A stretch of DNA of 64,000 nucleotides. It comes from Auanema rhodensis (Eukaryota > Nematoda > Chromadorea > Rhabditida > Rhabditidae). The notes beneath the pieces were generated by a model. That model was not told where the DNA came from, did not search any database, and worked only from the letters and a program-made list of their open reading frames with translations. The position numbers and the translations under genes are program-made. The first letter of the stretch is position 1, and each line of letters opens with the position of its first letter. Location of the stretch: positions 18,290,001-18,354,000 of the forward strand of contig OZ059897.1 in the NCBI GenBank assembly GCA_964057225.1. Reading direction: 5' to 3'. Positions 13,339 to 27,378 of this stretch are shown in pieces.

Positions 13339-15093
13339 AGACAATGTTATTCAACGAAAAAATTAATTCTTTAGGGTGAAAATCGAGGATATAAGTGTGA
13401 ACTTATATCAGTTGATATCTCGGTGCATTTTTAAGCTAGCGCAAATCTGATAACACAGATCGACGCAGCTTAAAAATCCGCATCGAATGCTTTATACTAC
13501 ATTGAGAAACGCTTAATACAAAAATTAGTTATGATCGTTTGAAAAATGATGCATTAGTGTATGTTGAGTTTCCATGTACACTCAACATTGCTTCCAAAAA
13601 CATTTTGACAAAAACTTTTTCGAAAAATTTCAAAATAATTTAGCAAAAAGTAGATGTTTTTAGATTCCATTTTTCAAGGCAAAGACGATGGACAATGTTA
13701 TTCAACGAAAAAATTAATTCTTCAGGGTGAAAATCGAGGATATAAGTGTGAACTTATATCAGTTGATATCTCGGTGCATTTTTAAGCTAGCGCAAATCTG
13801 ATAACACAGATCGACGCAGCTTAAAAATCCGCATCGAATGCACTTTACTACATTGAGAAACGCTTAATACAAAAATTAGTTATGATCGTTTGAAAAATGA
13901 TGCATTAGTGTATGTTGAGTTTCCATGTACACTCAACATTGCTTCCAAAAACATTTTGACAAAAACTTTTTCGAAAAATTTCAAAATAATTTAGCAAAAA
14001 GTAGATGTTTTTAGATTCCATTTTTCAAGGCAAAGACGATGGACAATGTTATTCAACGAAAAAATTAATTCTTCAGGGTGAAAATCGAGGATATAAGTGT
14101 GAACTTATATCAGTTGATATCTCGGTGCATTTTTAAGCTAGCGCAAATCTGATAACACAGATCGACGCAGCTTAAAAATCCGCATCGAATGCTTTATACT
14201 ACATTGAGAAACGCTTAATACAAAAATTAGTTATGATCGTTTGAAAAATGATGCATTAGTGTATGTTGAGTTTCCATGTACACTCAACATTGCTTCCAAA
14301 AACATTTTGACAAAAATTTTTTCGAAAAATTTCAAAATAATTTAGCAAAAAGTAGATGTTTTTAGATTCCATTTTTCAAGGCAAAGACGATAGACAATGT
14401 TATTCAACGAAAAAATTAATTCTTTAGGGTGAAAATCGAGGATATAAGTGTGAACTTATATCAGTTGATATCTCGGTGCATTTTTAAGCTAGCGCAAATC
14501 TGATAACACAGATCGACGCAGCTTAAAAATCCGCATCGAATGCTTTATACTACATTGAGAAACGCTTAATACAAAAATTAGTTATGATCGTTTGAAAAAT
14601 GATGCATTAGTGTATGTTGAGTTTCCATGTACACTCAACATTGCTTCCAAAAACATTTTGACAAAAACTTTTTCGAAAAATTTCAAAATAATTTAGCAAA
14701 AAGTAGATGTTTTTAGATTCCATTTTTCAAGGCAAAGACGATGGACAATGTTATTCAACGAAAAAATTAATTCTTCAGGGTGAAAATCGAGGATATAAGT
14801 GTGAACTTATATCAGTTGATATCTCGGTGCATTTTTAAGCTAGCGCAAATCTGATAACACAGATCGACGCAGCTTAAAAATCCGCATCGAATGCACTTTA
14901 CTACATTGAGAAACGCTTAATACAAAAATTAGTTATGATCGTTTGAAAAATGATGCATTAGTGTATGTTGAGTTTCCATGTACACTCAACATTGCTTCCA
15001 AAAACATTTTGACAAAAACTTTTTCGAAAAATTTCAAAATAATTTAGCAAAAAGTAGATGTTTTTAGATTCCATTTTTCAAGGCAAAGACGAT
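13339..15093 (+). repeat. 3-monomer higher-order repeat
   Basis: Monomers starting 13339 and 13690 match those starting 14392 and 14743 at an offset of 1053 bp. The first of each pair has CTTTAGGG and TGCTTTATA; the second has TGCACTTTACTA, a variant seen only in these two copies. Nearby monomers at 9478 and 11935 carry the same CTTTAGGG/TGCTTTATA pair, so this variant spread locally. The third monomer of the unit is less alike. Confidence 0.7.
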
Positions 15094-15795
15094 GGACAAT
15101 GTTATTCAACGAAAAAATTAATTCTTCAGGGTGAAAATCGAGGATATAAGTGTGAACTTATATCAGTTGATATCTCGGTGCATTTTTAAGCTAGCGCAAA
15201 TCTGATAACACAGATCGACGCAGCTTAAAAATCCGCATCGAATGCTTTATACTACATTGAGAAACGCTTAATACAAAAATTAGTTATGATCGTTTGAAAA
15301 ATGATGCATTAGTGTATGTTGAGTTTCCATGTACACTCAACATTGCTTCCAAAAACATTTTGACAAAAACTTTTTCGAAAAATTTCAAAATAATTTAGCA
15401 AAAAGTAGATGTTTTTAGATTCCATTTTTCAAAACAAAGACGATGGACAATGTTATTCAACGAAAAAATTAATTCTTCAGGGTGAAAATCGAGGATATAA
15501 GTGTGAACTTATATCAGTTGATATCTCGGTGCATTTTTAAGCTAGCGCAAATCTGATAACACAGATCGACGCAGCTTAAAAATCCGCATCGAATGCTTTA
15601 TACTACATTGAGAAACGCTTAATACAAAAATTAGTTATGATCGTTTGAAAAATGATGCATTAGTGTATGTTGAGTTTCCATGTACACTCAACATTGCTTC
15701 CAAAAACATTTTGACAAAAACTTTTTCGAAAAATTTCAAAATAATTTAGCAAAAAGTAGATGTTTTTAGATTCCATTTTTCAAGGCAAAGACGAT

Positions 15796-18700
15796 GGACA
15801 ATGTTATTCAACGAAAATATTAATTCTTCAGGGTGAAAATCGAGGATATAAGTGTGAACTTATATCAGTTGATATCTCGGTGCATTTTTAAGCTAGCGCA
15901 AATCTGATAACACAGATCGACGCAGCTTAAAAATCCGCATCGAATGCACTATACTACATCGAGAAACGCTCAATACAAAAATTAGTTATAATCGTTTGAA
16001 AAATGATGCATTAGTGTATGTTGAGTTTCCATGTACACTCAACATTGCTTCCAAAAACATTTTGACAAAAATTTTTTCGAAAAATTTCAAAATAATTTAG
16101 CAAAAAGTAGATGTTTTTAGATTTCATTTCTCAAGGCAAAGACGATGGACAATGTTATTCAACGAAAAAATTAATTCTTCAGGGTGAAAATCGAGGATAT
16201 AAGTGTGAACTTATATCAGTTGATATCTCGGTGCATTTTTAAGCTAGCGCAAATCTGATAACACAGATCGACGCAGCTTAAAAATCCGCACCGAATGCAC
16301 TATACTACATTGAGAAACGCTTAATACAAAAATTAGTTATGATCGTTTGAAAAATGATGCATTAGTGTATGTTGAGTTTCCATGTACACTCAATATTGCT
16401 TCCAAAAACATTTTGACAAAAATGTTTTCGAAAAATTTCAAAATAATTTAGCAAAAAGTAGATGTTTTTAGATTTCTTTTTTCAAGGCAAAGACGATGGA
16501 CAATGTTATTCAACGAAAAAATCAATTCTTCAGGGTGAAAATCGAGGATATAAGTGTGAACTTATATCAGTTGATATCTGGGTGCATTTTTAAGCTAGCG
16601 CAAATCTGATAACACAGATCGACGCAGCTTAAAAATCCGCATCGAATGCACTATACTACATTGAGAAACGCTTAATACATAAATTAGTTATGATCGTTTG
16701 AAAAATGATGCATTAGTGTATGTTGAGTTTCCATGTACACTCAACATTGCTTCCAAAAACATTTTGACAAAAACTTTTTCGAAAAATTTCAAAATAATTT
16801 AGCAAAAAGTAGATGTTTTTAGATTCCATTTTTCAAGGCAAAGACGATGGACAATGTTATTCAACGAAAAAATTAATTCTTCAGGGTGAAAATCGAGGAT
16901 ATAAGTGTGAACTTATATCAGTTGATATCTCGGTGCATTTTTAAGCTAGCGCAAATCTGATAACACAGATCGACGCAGCTTAAAAATCCGCACCGAATGC
17001 ACTATACTACATTGAGAAACGCTTAATACAAAAATTAGTTATGATCGTTTGAAAAATGATGCATTAGTGTATGTTGAGTTTCCATGTACACTCAATATTG
17101 CTTCCAAAAACATTTTGACAAAAATGTTTTCGAAAAATTTCAAAATAATTTAGCAAAAAGTAGATGTTTTTAGATTTCTTTTTTCAAGGCAAAGACGATG
17201 GACAATGTTATTCAACGAAAAAATCAATTCTTCAGGGTGAAAATCGAGGATATAAGTGTGAACTTATATCAGTTGATATCTGGGTGCATTTTTAAGCTAG
17301 CGCAAATCTGATAACACAGATCGACGCAGCTTAAAAATCCGCATCGAATGCACTATACTACATTGAGAAACGCTTAATACATAAATTAGTTATGATCGTT
17401 TGAAAAATGATGCATTAGTGTATGTTGAGTTTCCATGTACACTCAACATTGCTTCCAAAAACATTTTGACAAAAACTTTTTCGAAAAATTTCAAAATAAT
17501 TTAGCAAAAAGTAGATGTTTTTAGATTCCATTTTTCAAGGCAAAGACGATGGACAATGTTATTCAACGAAAAAATTAATTCTTCAGGGTGAAAATCGAGG
17601 ATATAAGTGTGAACTTATATCAGTTGATATCTCGGTGCATTTTTAAGCTAGCGCAAATCTGATAACACAGATCGACGCAGCTTAAAAATCCGCATCGAAT
17701 GCACTATACTACATTGAGAAACGCTTAATACAAAAATTAGTTATAATCGTTTGAAAAATGATGCATTAGTGTATGTTGAGTTTCCATGTACACTCAACAT
17801 TGCTTCCAAAAACATTTTGACAAAAATTTTTTCGAAAAATTTCAAAATAATTTAGCAAAAAGTAGATGTTTTTAAATTCCATTTTTCAAGGCAAAGACGA
17901 TGGACAATGTTATTCAACGAAAAAATTAATTCTTCAGGGTGAAAATCGAGGATATAAGTGTGAACTTATATCAGTTGATATCTCGGTGCATTTTTAAGCT
18001 AGCGCAAATCTGATAACACAGATCGACGCAGCTTAAAAATCCGCATCGAATGCACTATACTACATTGAGAAACGCTTAATACAAAAATTAGTTATAATCG
18101 TTTGAAAAATGATGCATTAGTGCATGTTGAGTTTCCATGTACACTCAACATTGCTTCCAAAAACATTTTGACAAAAATTTTTTCGAAAAATTTCGAAATA
18201 ATTTAGCAAAAAGTAGATGTTTTTAGATTCCATTTTTCAAGGCAAAGACGATGGACAATGTTATTCAACGAAAATATTAATTCTTCAGGGTGAAAATCGA
18301 GGATATAAGTGTGAACTTATATCAGTTGATATCTCGGTGCATTTTTAAGCTAGCGCAAATCTGATAACACAGATCGACGCAGCTTAAAAATCCGCATCGA
18401 ATGCACTATACTACATCGAGAAACGCTCAATACAAAAATTAGTTATAATCGTTTGAAAAATGATGCATTAGTGTATGTTGAGTTTCCATGTACACTCAAC
18501 ATTGCTTCCAAAAACATTTTGACAAAAATTTTTTCGAAAAATTTCAAAATATTTTAGCAAAAAGTAGATGTTTTTAGATTTCATTTTTCAAGGCAAAGAC
18601 GATGGACAATGTTATTCAACGAAAAAATTAATTCTTCAGGGTGAAAATCGAGGATATAAGTGTGAACTTATATCAGTTGATATCTGGGTGCATTTTTAAG

Positions 18701-21700
18701 CTAGCGCAAATCTGATAACACAGATCGACGCAGCTTAAAAATCCGCATCGAATGCACTATACTACATTGAGAAACGCTTAATACATAAATTAGTTATGAT
18801 CGTTTGAAAAATGATGCATTAGTGTATGTTGAGTTTCCATGTACACTCAATATTGCTTCCAAAAACATTTTGACAAAAATGTTTTCGAAAAATTTCAAAA
18901 TAATTTAGCAAAAAGTAGATGTTTTTAGATTTCTTTTTTCAAGGCAAAGACGATGGACAATGTTATTCAACGAAAAAATCAATTCTTCAGGGTGAAAATC
19001 GAGGATATAAGTGTGAACTTATATCAGTTGATATCTGGGTGCATTTTTAAGCTAGCGCAAATCTGATAACACAGATCGACGCAGCTTAAAAATCCGCATC
19101 GAATGCACTATACTACATTGAGAAACGCTTAATACATAAATTAGTTATGATCGTTTGAAAAATGATGCATTAGTGTATGTTGAGTTTCCATGTACACTCA
19201 ACATTGCTTCCAAAAACATTTTGACAAAAACTTTTTCGAAAAATTTCAAAATAATTTAGCAAAAAGTAGATGTTTTTAGATTCCATTTTTCAAGGCAAAG
19301 ACGATGGACAATGTTATTCAACGAAAAAATTAATTCTTCAGGGTGAAAATCGAGGATATAAGTGTGAACTTATATCAGTTGATATCTCGGTGCATTTTTA
19401 AGCTAGCGCAAATCTGATAACACAGATCGACGCAGCTTAAAAATCCGCATCGAATGCTTTATACTACATTGAGAAACGCTTAATACATAAATTAGTTATG
19501 ATCGTTTGAAAAATGATGCATTAGTGTATGTTGAGTTTCCATGTACACTCAATATTGCTTCCAAAAACATTTTGACAAAAATGTTTTCGAAAAATTTCAA
19601 AATAATTTAGCAAAAAGTAGATGTTTTTAGATTCCATTTTTCAAGGCAAAGACGATGGACAATGTTATTCAACGAAAATATTAATTCTTCAGGGTGAAAA
19701 TCGAGGATATAAGTGTGAACTTATATCAGTTGATATCTCGGTGCATTTTTAAGCTAGCGCAAATCTGATAACACAGATCGACGCAGCTTAAAAATCCGCA
19801 TCGAATGCACTATACTACATCGAGAAACGCTCAATACAAAAATTAGTTATAATCGTTTGAAAAATGATGCATTAGTGTATGTTGAGTTTCCATGTACACT
19901 CAACATTGCTTCCAAAAACATTTTGACAAAAATTTTTTCGAAAAATTTCAAAATAATTTAGCAAAAAGTAGATGTTTTTAGATTTCATTTCTCAAGGCAA
20001 AGACGATGGACAATGTTATTCAACGAAAAAATTAATTCTTCAGGGTGAAAATCGAGGATATAAGTGTGAACTTATATCAGTTGATATCTCGGTGCATTTT
20101 TAAGCTAGCGCAAATCTGATAACACAGATCGACGCAGCTTAAAAATCCGCACCGAATGCACTATACTACATTGAGAAACGCTTAATACAAAAATTAGTTA
20201 TGATCGTTTGAAAAATGATGCATTAGTGTATGTTGAGTTTCCATGTACACTCAATATTGCTTCCAAAAACATTTTGACAAAAATGTTTTCGAAAAATTTC
20301 AAAATAATTTAGCAAAAAGTAGATGTTTTTAGATTTCTTTTTTCAAGGCAAAGACGATGGACAATGTTATTCAACGAAAAAATCAATTCTTCAGGGTGAA
20401 AATCGAGGATATAAGTGTGAACTTATATCAGTTGATATCTGGGTGCATTTTTAAGCTAGCGCAAATCTGATAACACAGATCGACGCAGCTTAAAAATCCG
20501 CATCGAATGCACTATACTACATTGAGAAACGCTTAATACATAAATTAGTTATGATCGTTTGAAAAATGATGCATTAGTGTATGTTGAGTTTCCATGTACA
20601 CTCAACATTGCTTCCAAAAACATTTTGACAAAAACTTTTTCGAAAAATTTCAAAATAATTTAGCAAAAAGTAGATGTTTTTAGATTCCATTTTTCAAGGC
20701 AAAGACGATGGACAATGTTATTCAACGAAAAAATTAATTCTTCAGGGTGAAAATCGAGGATATAAGTGTGAACTTATATCAGTTGATATCTCGGTGCATT
20801 TTTAAGCTAGCGCAAATCTGATAACACAGATCGACGCAGCTTAAAAATCCGCATCGAATGCACTATACTACATTGAGAAACGCTTAATACAAAAATTAGT
20901 TATAATCGTTTGAAAAATGATGCATTAGTGTATGTTGAGTTTCCATGTACACTCAACATTGCTTCCAAAAACATTTTGACAAAAATTTTTTCGAAAAATT
21001 TCAAAATAATTTAGCAAAAAGTAGATGTTTTTAAATTCCATTTTTCAAGGCAAAGACGATGGACAATGTTATTCAACGAAAAAATTAATTCTTCAGGGTG
21101 AAAATCGAGGATATAAGTGTGAACTTATATCAGTTGATATCTCGGTGCATTTTTAAGCTAGCGCAAATCTGATAACACAGATCGACGCAGCTTAAAAATC
21201 CGCATCGAATGCACTATACTACATTGAGAAACGCTTAATACAAAAATTAGTTATAATCGTTTGAAAAATGATGCATTAGTGTATGTTGAGTTTCCATGTA
21301 CACTCAACATTGCTTCCAAAAACATTTTGACAAAAATTTTTTCGAAAAATTTCGAAATAATTTAGCAAAAAGTAGATGTTTTTAGATTCCATTTTTCAAG
21401 GCAAAGACGATGGACAATGTTATTCAACGAAAATATTAATTCTTCAGGGTGAAAATCGAGGATATAAGTGTGAACTTATATCAGTTGATATCTCGGTGCA
21501 TTTTTAAGCTAGCGCAAATCTGATAACACAGATCGACGCAGCTTAAAAATCCGCATCGAATGCACTATACTACATCGAGAAACGCTCAATACAAAAATTA
21601 GTTATAATCGTTTGAAAAATGATGCATTAGTGTATGTTGAGTTTCCATGTACACTCAACATTGCTTCCAAAAACATTTTGACAAAAATTTTTTCGAAAAA

Positions 21701-21762
21701 TTTCAAAATATTTTAGCAAAAAGTAGATGTTTTTAGATTTCATTTTTCAAGGCAAAGACGAT
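15796..21762 (+). repeat. two copies of a 6-monomer block, one with an extra dimer
   Basis: The right copy (19657-21762) has six monomers. The left copy (15796-18603) has the same six in the same order plus two extra: those starting 16849 and 17200 repeat those starting 16147 and 16498. Rare marks prove the pairing: GATTTCATTTCTC at 15796 and 19657, TTTTTAAATTCC at 17551 and 20710, AATATTTTAG at 18253 and 21412. Between the copies lie three other monomers (18604-19656). This records a 702-bp dimer gain, or loss, after block duplication. Confidence 0.85.
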
Positions 21763-24700
21763 GGACAATGTTATTCAACGAAAAAATTAATTCTTCAGGG
21801 TGAAAATCGAGGATATAAGTGTGAACTTATATCAGTTGATATCTGGGTGCATTTTTAAGCTAGCGCAAATCTGATAACACAGATCGACGCAGCTTAAAAA
21901 TCCGCATCGAATGCACTATACTACATTGAGAAACGCTTAATACATAAATTAGTTATGATCGTTTGAAAAATGATGCATTAGTGTATGTTGAGTTTCCATG
22001 TACACTCAACATTGCTTCCAAAAACATTTTGACAAAAATTTTTTCGAATAATTTCGAAATAATTTAGCAAAAAGTAGATGTTTTTAGATTCCATTTTTCA
22101 AGGCAAAGACGATGGACAATGTTATTCAACGAAAAAATTAATTCTTCAGGGTGAAAATCGAGGATATAAGTGTGAACTTATATCAGTTGATATCTCGGTG
22201 CATTTTTAAGCTAGCGCAAATCTGATAACACAGATCGACGCAGCTTAAAAATCCGCATCGAATGCACTATACTACATTGAGAAACGCTTAATACAAAAAT
22301 TAGTTATGATCGTTTGAAAAATGATGCATTAGTGTATGTTGAGTTTCCATGTACACTCAACATTGCTTCCAAAAACATTTTGACAAAAACTTTTTCGAAA
22401 AATTTCAAAATAATTTAGCAAAAAGTAGATGTTTTTAGATTCCATTTTTCAAGGCAAAGACGATGGACAATGTTATTCAACGAAAAAATTAATTCTTCAG
22501 GGTGAAAATCGAGGATATAAGTGTGAACTTATATCTGTTGATATCTCGGTGCATTTTTAAGCTAGCGCAAATCTGATAACACAGATCGACGCAGCTTAAA
22601 AATCCGCATCGAATGCACTATACTACATTGAGAAACGCTTAATACAAAAATTAGTTATAATCGTTTGAAAAATGATGCATTAGTGTATGTTGAGTTTCCA
22701 TGTACACTCAACATTGCTTCCAAAAACATTTTGACAAAAATTTTTTCGAAAAATTTCAAAATAATTTAGCAAAAAGTAGATGTTTTTAGATTCCATTTTT
22801 CAAGGCAAAGACGATGGACAATGTTATTCAACGAAAAAATTAATTCTTCAGGGTGAAAATCGAGGATATAAGTGTGAACTTATATCAGTTGATATCTCGG
22901 TGCATTTTTAAGCTAGCGCAAATCTGATAACACAGATCGACGCAGCTTAAAAATCCGCATCGAATGCACTATACTACATTGAGAAACGCTTAATACAAAA
23001 ATTAGTTATAATCGTTTGAAAAATGATGCATTAGTGTATGTTGAGTTTCCATGTACACTTAACATTGCTTCCAAAAACATTTTGACAAAAATTTTTTCGA
23101 AAAATTTCAAAATAGTTTACCAAAAAGTAGATGTTTTTAGATTCCATTTTTCAAGGCAAAGACGATAGACAATGTTATTCAACGAAAAAATTAATTCTTC
23201 AGGGTGAAAATCGAGGATATAAGTGTGAACATATATCAGTTGATATCTCGGTGCATTTTTAAGCTAGCGCAAATCTGATAACACAGATCGACGCAGCTTA
23301 AAAATCCGCATCGAATGCACTATACTACATTGAGAAACGCTTAATACAAAAATTAGTTATAATCGTTTGAAAAATGATGCATTAGTGTATGTTGAGTTTC
23401 CATGTACACTCAACATTGCTTCCAAAAACATTTTGACAAAAATTTTTTCGAAAAATTTCGAAATAATTTAGCAAAAAGTAGATGTTTTTAGATTCCATTT
23501 TTCAAGGCAAAGACGATGGACAATGTTATTCAACGAAAATATTAATTCTTCAGGGTGAAAATCGAGGATATAAGTGTGAACTTATATCAGTTGATATCTC
23601 GGTGCATTTTTAAGCTAGCGCAAATCTGATAACACAGATCGACGCAGCTTAAAAATCCGCATCGAATGCACTATACTACATTGAGAAACGCTTAATACAA
23701 AAATTAGTTATAATCGTTTGAAAAATGATGCATTAGTGTATGTTGAGTTTCCATGTACACTCAACATTGCTTCCAAAAACATTTTGACAAAAATTTTTTC
23801 GAAAAATTTCAAAATAATTTAGCAAAAAGTAGATGTTTTTAGATTTCATTTTTCAAGGCAAAGACGATGGACAATGTTATTCAACGAAAAAATTAATTCT
23901 TCAGGGTGAAAATCGAGGATATAAGTGTGAACTTATATCAGTTGATATCTCGGTGCATTTTTAAGCTAGCGCAAATCTGATAACACAGATCGACGCAGCT
24001 TAAAAATCCGCACCGAATGCACTATACTACATTGAGAAACGCTTAATACAAAAATTAGTTATGATCGTTTGAAAAATGATGCATTAGTGTATGTTGAGTT
24101 TCCATGTACACTCAATATTGCTTCCAAAAACATTTTGACAAAAACTTTTTCGAAAAAATTCAAAATAATTTAGCAAAAAGTAGATGTTTTTAGATTCCAT
24201 TTTTCAAGGCAAAGACGATGGACAATGTTATTCAACGAAAAAATTAATTCTTCAATGTGAAAATCGAGGATATAAGTGTGAACTTATATCAGTTGATATC
24301 TCGGTGCATTTTTAAGCTAGCGCAAATCTGATAACACAGATCGACGCAGCTTAAAAATCCGCATCGAATGCACTATACTACATTGAGAAACGCTTAATAC
24401 AAAAATTAGTTATGATCGTTTGAAAAATGATGCATTAGTGTATGTTGAGTTTCCATGTACACTCAACATTGCTTCCAAAAACATTTTGACAAAAACTTTT
24501 TCGAAAAATTTCAAAATAATTTAGCAAAAAGTAGATGTTTTTAGATTCCATTTTTCAAGGCAAAGACGATGGACAATGTTATTCAACGAAAAAATTAATT
24601 CTTCAGGGTGAAAATCGAGGATATAAGTGTGAACTTATATCAGTTGATATCTCGGTGCATTTTTAAGCTAGCGCAAATCTGATAACACAGATCGACGCAG

Positions 24701-27378
24701 CTTAAAAATCCGCATCGAATGCACTATACTACATTGAGAAACGCTCAATACAAAAATTAGTTATAATCGTTTGAAAAATGATGCATTAGTGTATGTTGAG
24801 TTTCCATGTACACTCAACATTGCTTCCAAAAACATTTTGACAAAAATTTTTTCGAAAAATTTCAAAATAATTTAGCAAAAAGTAGATGTTTTTAGATTCC
24901 ATTTTTCAAGGCAAAGTTGATGGACAATGTTATTCAACGAAAAAATTAATTCTTCAGGGTGAAAATCGAGGATATAAGTGTGAACTTATATCAGTTGATA
25001 TCTCGGTGCATTTTTAAGCTAGCGCAAATCTGATAACACAGATCGACGCAGCTTAAAAATCCGCATCGAATGCACTATACTACATTGAGAAACGCTTAAT
25101 ACAAAAATTAGTTATAATCGTTTGAAAAATGATGCATTAGTGTATGTTGAGTTTCCATGTACACTTAACATTGCTTCCAAAAACATTTTGACAAAAATTT
25201 TTTCGAAAAATTTCAAAATAGTTTACCAAAAAGTAGATGTTTTTAGATTCCATTTTTCAAGGCAAAGACGATAGACAATGTTATTCAACGAAAAAATTAA
25301 TTCTTCAGGGTGAAAATCGAGGATATAAGTGTGAACATATATCAGTTGATATCTCGGTGCATTTTCAAGCTAGCGCAAATCTGATAACACAGATCGACGC
25401 AGCTTAAAAATCCGCATCGAATGCACTATACTACATTGAGAAATGCTTAATACAAAAATTAGTTATAATCGTTTGAAAAATGATGCATTAGTGTATGTTG
25501 AGTTTCCATGTACACTTAACATTGCTTCCAAAAACATTTTGACAAAAATTTTTTCGAAAAATTTCAAAATAGTTTACCAAAAAGTAGATGTTTTTAGATT
25601 CCATTTTTCAAGGCAAAGACGATAGACAATGTTATTCAACGAAAAAATTAATTCTTCAGGGTGAAAATCGAGGATATAAGTGTGAACTTATATCAGTTGA
25701 TATCTCGGTGCATTTTTAAGCTAGCGCAAATCTGATAACACAGATCGACGCAGCTTAAAAATCCGCATCGAATGCACTATACTACATTGAGAAACGCTTA
25801 ATACAAAAATTAGTTATAATCGTTTGAAAAATGATGCATTAGTGTATGTTGAGTTTCCATGTACACTTAACATTGCTTCCAAAAACATTTTGACAAAAAT
25901 TTTTTCGAAAAATTTCAAAATAGTTTACCAAAAAGTAGATGTTTTTAGATTCCATTTTTCAAGGCAAAGACGATAGACAATGTTATTCAACGAAAAAATT
26001 AATTCTTCAGGGTGAAAATCGAGGATATAAGTGTGAACTTATATCAGTTGATATCTCGGTGCATTTTTAAGCTAGCGCAAATCTGATAACACAGATCGAC
26101 GCAGCTTAAAAATCCGCATCGAATGCACTATACTACATTGAGAAAGGCTTAATACATAAATTAGTTATGATCGTTTGAAAAATGATGCATTAGTGTATGT
26201 TGAGTTTCCATGTACACTCAACATTGCTTCCAAAAACATTTTGACAAAAATTTTTTCGAAAAATTTCGAAATAATTTAGCAAAAAGTAGATGTTTTTAGA
26301 TTCCATTTTTCAAGGCAAAGACGATAGACAATGTTATTCAACGAAAAAATTAATTCTTCAGGGTGAAAATCGAGGATATAAGTGTGAACTTATATCAGTT
26401 GATATCTCGGTGCATTTTTAAGCTAGCGCAAATCTGATAACACAGATCGACGCAGCTTAAAAATCCGCATCGAATGCACTATACTACATTGAGAAACGCT
26501 TAATACAAAAATTAGTTATAATCGTTTGAAAAATGATGCATTAGTGTATGTTGAGTTTCCATGTACACTCAACATTGCTTCCAAAAACATTTTGACAAAA
26601 ATTTTTTCGAAAAATTTCAAAATAATTTAGCAAAAAGTAGATGTTTTTAGATTCCATTTTTCAAGGCAAAGACGATGGACAATGTTATTCAACGAAAAAA
26701 TTAATTCTTCAGGGTGAAAATCGAAGATATAAGTGTGAACTTATATCAGTTGATATCTCGGTGCATTTTTAAGCTAGCGCAAATCTGATAACACAGATCG
26801 ACGCAGCTTAAAAATCCGCATCGAATGCACTATACTACATTGAGAAACGCTTAATACAAAAATTAGTTATAATCGTTTGGAAAATGATGCATTAGTGTAT
26901 GTTGAGTTTCCATGTACACTCAACATTGCTTCCAAAAACATTTTGACAAAAATTTTTTCGAAAAATTTCAAAATAATTTAGCAAAAAGTAGATGTTTTTA
27001 GATTCCATTTTTCAAGGCAAAGACGATGGACAATGTTATTCAACGAAAAAATTAATTCTTCAGGGTGAAAATTGAGGATATAAGTGTGAACTTATATCAG
27101 TTGATATCTCGGTGCATTTTTAAGCTAGCGCAAATCTGATAACACAGATCGACGCAGCTTAAAAATCCGCATCGAATGCACTATACTACATTGAGAAACA
27201 CTTGATACAAAAATTAGTTATGATCGTTTGAAAAATGATGCATTAGTGTATGTTGAGTTTCCATGTACACTCAACATTGCTTCCAAAAACATTTTGACAA
27301 AAATTTTTTCGAAAAATTTCAAAATAATTTAGCAAAAAGTAGATGTTTTTAGATTTCATTTTTCAAGGCAAAGACGAT

